Positions 15,119-15,946 of a stretch of DNA of 15,946 nucleotides are shown here, piece after piece. The position numbers and the translations under genes are program-made. Within the stretch, counting starts at the first letter, position 1, and every line of letters starts with the position of its first letter. The DNA is from Bacillota bacterium (GTDB lineage: Bacteria > Bacillota_E > RBS10-35 > JAJYVN01). Under the pieces are notes generated by a model that saw only the letters and a list, made by a program, of their open reading frames with translations, ran no database searches and had not been told where the DNA came from. The stretch is from assembly GCA_021846605.1 (NCBI GenBank), contig JAJZWQ010000064.1, forward strand, positions 1-15,946, written 5' to 3'.

Positions 15119-15946
15119 TCACCACTTGTTCAGGATGGCGCCCTCTGCGGCCAACCAGCTCTGCAGGGCCGCCACCTCCGCGGTGCCGAAGCGGGCCAGC
15201 GGCACGCCTTCGTGCAGCGCCAGCGCGGCGGCGGCCCCGGCGGCGTCGCCAAGCACGCAGAGGTTGGGCGCCGCCCGCAGTGCCCACCACGCCCGCGATT
15301 CGATCCTGGCCGCGTACCCGGGAACGAGCAGGTTGGAGAGCGAAGGCGCCAGCACCGCGTCCAGCGGCAGGTACATAGGATTGGTGGCCGCCGCGGTGGT
15401 CCGAACCACCTCGCCGTGGGTGTAGCCGGCGTTCTCTGGCCAGTAGAACCCCAGACCCACGCGCCGGTCGCGGTGGCGGGCATCCACGCCATCGGCGAGG
15501 CCGGCACCCGCACCGGTCATGTCTTCCACCTTCACCGCGTACGGCGTCGGCCCGGGGGCGACGCCATGCACCGTCTCGCGCAGCAAGAGCGTCTCAGCGC
15601 AGCGGGGGCTGTCCCCAACGGTGGCCAGCCGCACCCGCTCGAATCCCGGGAAACGGCGGAGCGCGCCCAGCATGTCCGACGAGGTCGCGGTCGCGACCGC
15701 CTCGCGATAGGCGGTGTCCAGGTCGCGCGACTTGACCGGCCCGACCTCGACATCGCGTTCGGTACCGGCATCGTACGCCCGGCGGCGCCCGTCGACATTA
15801 TAGACGAGCAGCGCCGAAACCCAGAAGACGCCGCCCTCCTCCTCCCACCCCCGGGGCGGTCCGACGCGAAAGCCCGGATGGGCGTTGGCGAACGCCGCGA
15901 GCACGGCGTCGTTGGCCGCGATGCCGGCCGCGCCCCAGAAGGTGCG
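15119..15946 (-). CDS. FAD-dependent oxidoreductase, C-terminal part (runs off window)
   Basis: An open minus-strand frame runs from the window edge (reading RTFWGAAGIAANDAVLAAFA) to TGA at 15119-15121, giving 275 residues of the C-terminal part. The ending is typical of the FAD_oxidored (PF12831-type) family: LLVPGYAARIESRAWWALR, then LCVLGDAAGAAAALAL, where GDAAG is the flavin-contacting motif, then a final helix after EVAALQSWL. The N-terminal dinucleotide-binding GxGxxG lies outside the window. Such enzymes oxidise hydroxyl or related groups on small molecules, often in gene groups with sugar isomerases like the one downstream here. The substrate is unknown. Confidence 0.8.
   Translation of the reverse strand, partial: RTFWGAAGIAANDAVLAAFANAHPGFRVGPPRGWEEEGGVFWVSALLVYNVDGRRRAYDAGTERDVEVGPVKSRDLDTAYREAVATATSSDMLGALRRFPGFERVRLATVGDSPRCAETLLLRETVHGVAPGPTPYAVKVEDMTGAGAGLADGVDARHRDRRVGLGFYWPENAGYTHGEVVRTTAAATNPMYLPLDAVLAPSLSNLLVPGYAARIESRAWWALRAAPNLCVLGDAAGAAAALALHEGVPLARFGTAEVAALQSWLAAEGAILNKW

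Noticed and set aside
1..15946. CRISPR arrays, insertion sequences, integrase sites and prophage genes.
   Set aside because: No regularly spaced repeats, transposase-like frames or terminal inverted repeats were seen.

Overview
The window is a very GC-rich stretch of bacterial DNA with strong GGAGG-type ribosome binding sites, frequent GTG/TTG starts, tight operons and a bacterial SelB. The organism cannot be named from this alone. A thermophilic or acidophilic high-GC Bacillota (Sulfobacillus/Thermaerobacter-like) or an actinobacterium would fit. The first option is attractive because Sulfobacillus and Alicyclobacillus make omega-cyclohexyl fatty acids, and the central genes here look like that pathway.

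Layout. Positions 1-468 hold no supportable gene. A minus-strand run (4055 down to 511) encodes a FadH-type 2,4-dienoyl-CoA reductase, a DinB-fold protein and a frameshifted lipoprotein, ending at a strong hairpin. Divergently, a plus-strand run (4212-11432) encodes an EPSP synthase-like domain fused in frame to an acyl-CoA ligase, then an acyl-CoA dehydrogenase, a MaoC-like hydratase, an unknown 213-aa protein and SelB. A 541-bp gap without a clear gene follows. Next comes a GtaA/DUF4965-family gene on the plus strand, broken by a frameshift. A strong terminator separates it from a convergent minus-strand pair: a sugar phosphate isomerase/epimerase-like TIM barrel and the C-terminal part of an FAD-dependent oxidoreductase that runs off the window.

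Main point. An EPSP-synthase homologue, an acyl-CoA ligase, an acyl-CoA dehydrogenase and an enoyl/dienoyl reductase are, as I recall, the combination found in Streptomyces clusters that convert shikimate into cyclohexanecarboxyl-CoA (ansatrienin, phoslactomycin). Here the first two are one 993-residue protein. Its EPSPS half keeps most of the enolpyruvyl-transfer residues but has Leu and Glu where the serines holding the shikimate 3-phosphate should be, so unphosphorylated shikimate or a relative is a plausible substrate. The proposal is that 2025-8830 carries a cyclohexanecarboxyl-CoA (omega-alicyclic fatty acid starter) pathway with a fused entry enzyme. The short-chain reductase ChcA is not in the window. 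Two other genes carry apparent frameshifts, so sequence errors should be kept in mind when reading the fusion.
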